Positions 5,333 through 5,722 of a stretch of 5,722 nucleotides of DNA are shown piece by piece. The stretch is from Parcubacteria group bacterium (GTDB taxonomy: Bacteria; Patescibacteriota; Patescibacteriia; UBA2169): the NCBI GenBank assembly GCA_016177305.1, contig JACOVK010000045.1, forward strand, positions 1 to 5,722. The letters run 5' to 3'. Both the position numbers and the translations under genes were made by a program. The notes below the pieces were generated by a model. It was not told where the DNA came from, made no database searches, and saw only the letters and a program-made list of their open reading frames with translations. Positions within the stretch are counted from its first letter, which is position 1. Every line of letters begins with the position of its first letter.

Positions 5333-5722
5333 CTACAATTTTTCTATAATGCGCAGCTTGGCGCTCCGGGACGCCCGGTTCTGGAGCGCTTCGGCGCGGG
5401 CGGGTTTGATTACTTTTTTGTTGACGAGCGCGATGGAAGGATGCTCGCTACGGGCCAAATCCCTAAAAAAGAATTTCACCATCCTATCCTCCAGAGAGTG
5501 GAACGTGAGCACCGCCATGCGGCCGCCGGGAGCGAGCAACGAAACCAGCGCAGGCAAAGCCTGTTGCAGATTCTCAAGTTCCCGGTTGGTAGCTATGCGC
5601 AGAGCCTGGAAAATGCGGGTAGCGGGGTGGATGCGGTGTCTACCGCGCCATCCGGCTCCGCGCACAACTACGTCTGCCAGTTCTCGAGTGGTGTTGATGG
5701 GCGCGAGCTTGCGCGCAGCGGC
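5333..5722 (-). CDS. rsmH: 16S rRNA (cytosine(1402)-N4)-methyltransferase RsmH, C-terminal part (5' end outside window)
   Basis: RsmH (MraW) methylates N4 of C1402 in the decoding centre of 16S rRNA using S-adenosylmethionine and is usually the first conserved gene of the division cluster. The frame runs open to the window edge, giving 129 residues. It begins with AARKLAPINTTRELADVV (the INTT-ELA segment of the family), then RIHPATRIFQALRI, a highly conserved RsmH stretch. GGRMAVLTFHSLEDRMVK is the family-diagnostic FHSLEDR motif. The end is NKKVIKPARAEALQNRASRSAKLR, the typical C-terminal tail. The GTG at 5665 is internal and not the start, because conserved sequence continues upstream of it. 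The methyltransferase N-terminal half with the SAM-binding motif is outside the window. Confidence 0.95.
   Translation of the reverse strand, partial: AAARKLAPINTTRELADVVVRGAGWRGRHRIHPATRIFQALRIATNRELENLQQALPALVSLLAPGGRMAVLTFHSLEDRMVKFFFRDLARSEHPSIALVNKKVIKPARAEALQNRASRSAKLRIIEKL

Noticed and set aside
5333..5665. A separate small gene starting at GTG 5665
   Set aside because: Conserved RsmH sequence (INTTRELADVV) continues in frame upstream to the window edge, so this is the middle of a truncated rsmH, not a start.

Overview
The window looks like a genome fragment from an uncultivated bacterium of the Candidate Phyla Radiation (Patescibacteria, Parcubacteria-like). This is inferred from several things together: a compact division/cell-wall cluster running rsmH-ftsL-ftsI-murF with tight junctions, a MurF that starts almost directly at its P-loop, a lycopene-cyclase-domain membrane protein attached to that cluster, and a small HicA-like protein of a type I associate with these genomes. 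No 16S rRNA or other decisive marker is present, so the placement is tentative.

Layout. Positions 1-404 (+) hold the C-terminal part of a tRNA-dihydrouridine synthase. Positions 391-1143 form a compact cassette bounded by a perfect 24-bp inverted repeat. Inside it, on the minus strand, are a near-consensus sigma-70-type promoter (1108-1081), a HicB-like putative antitoxin (1039-671) and a HicA-like putative toxin. The toxin frame appears broken by a -1 shift near its 5' end: N-terminal piece from 663, main frame 622-413. The left repeat also supplies the last codons and stop of the dus gene.

Positions 5722-1170 (minus strand) form one co-directional block: partial rsmH (16S rRNA m4C1402 methyltransferase), an FtsL-like membrane/coiled-coil protein, a class B penicillin-binding transpeptidase (FtsI/PBP2), MurF, and a two-domain lycopene cyclase homologue. 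ftsL/ftsI overlap, ftsI/murF share ATGA, and murF and the cyclase gene are 3 nt apart. The only real gap is 53 nt between rsmH and ftsL.

FtsL and FtsI would act together at the septum, and MurF makes the pentapeptide precursor that FtsI cross-links. The cyclase homologue is the outlier in function and base composition. The most interesting part of the window is the inverted-repeat-bounded toxin-antitoxin-like cassette between dus and the division cluster. It has its own promoter, repeated TATACT boxes over that promoter, and an apparent frameshift in the toxin. No RNA genes, CRISPR arrays or transposase genes were seen, and no stretch over 300 bases lacks a gene.
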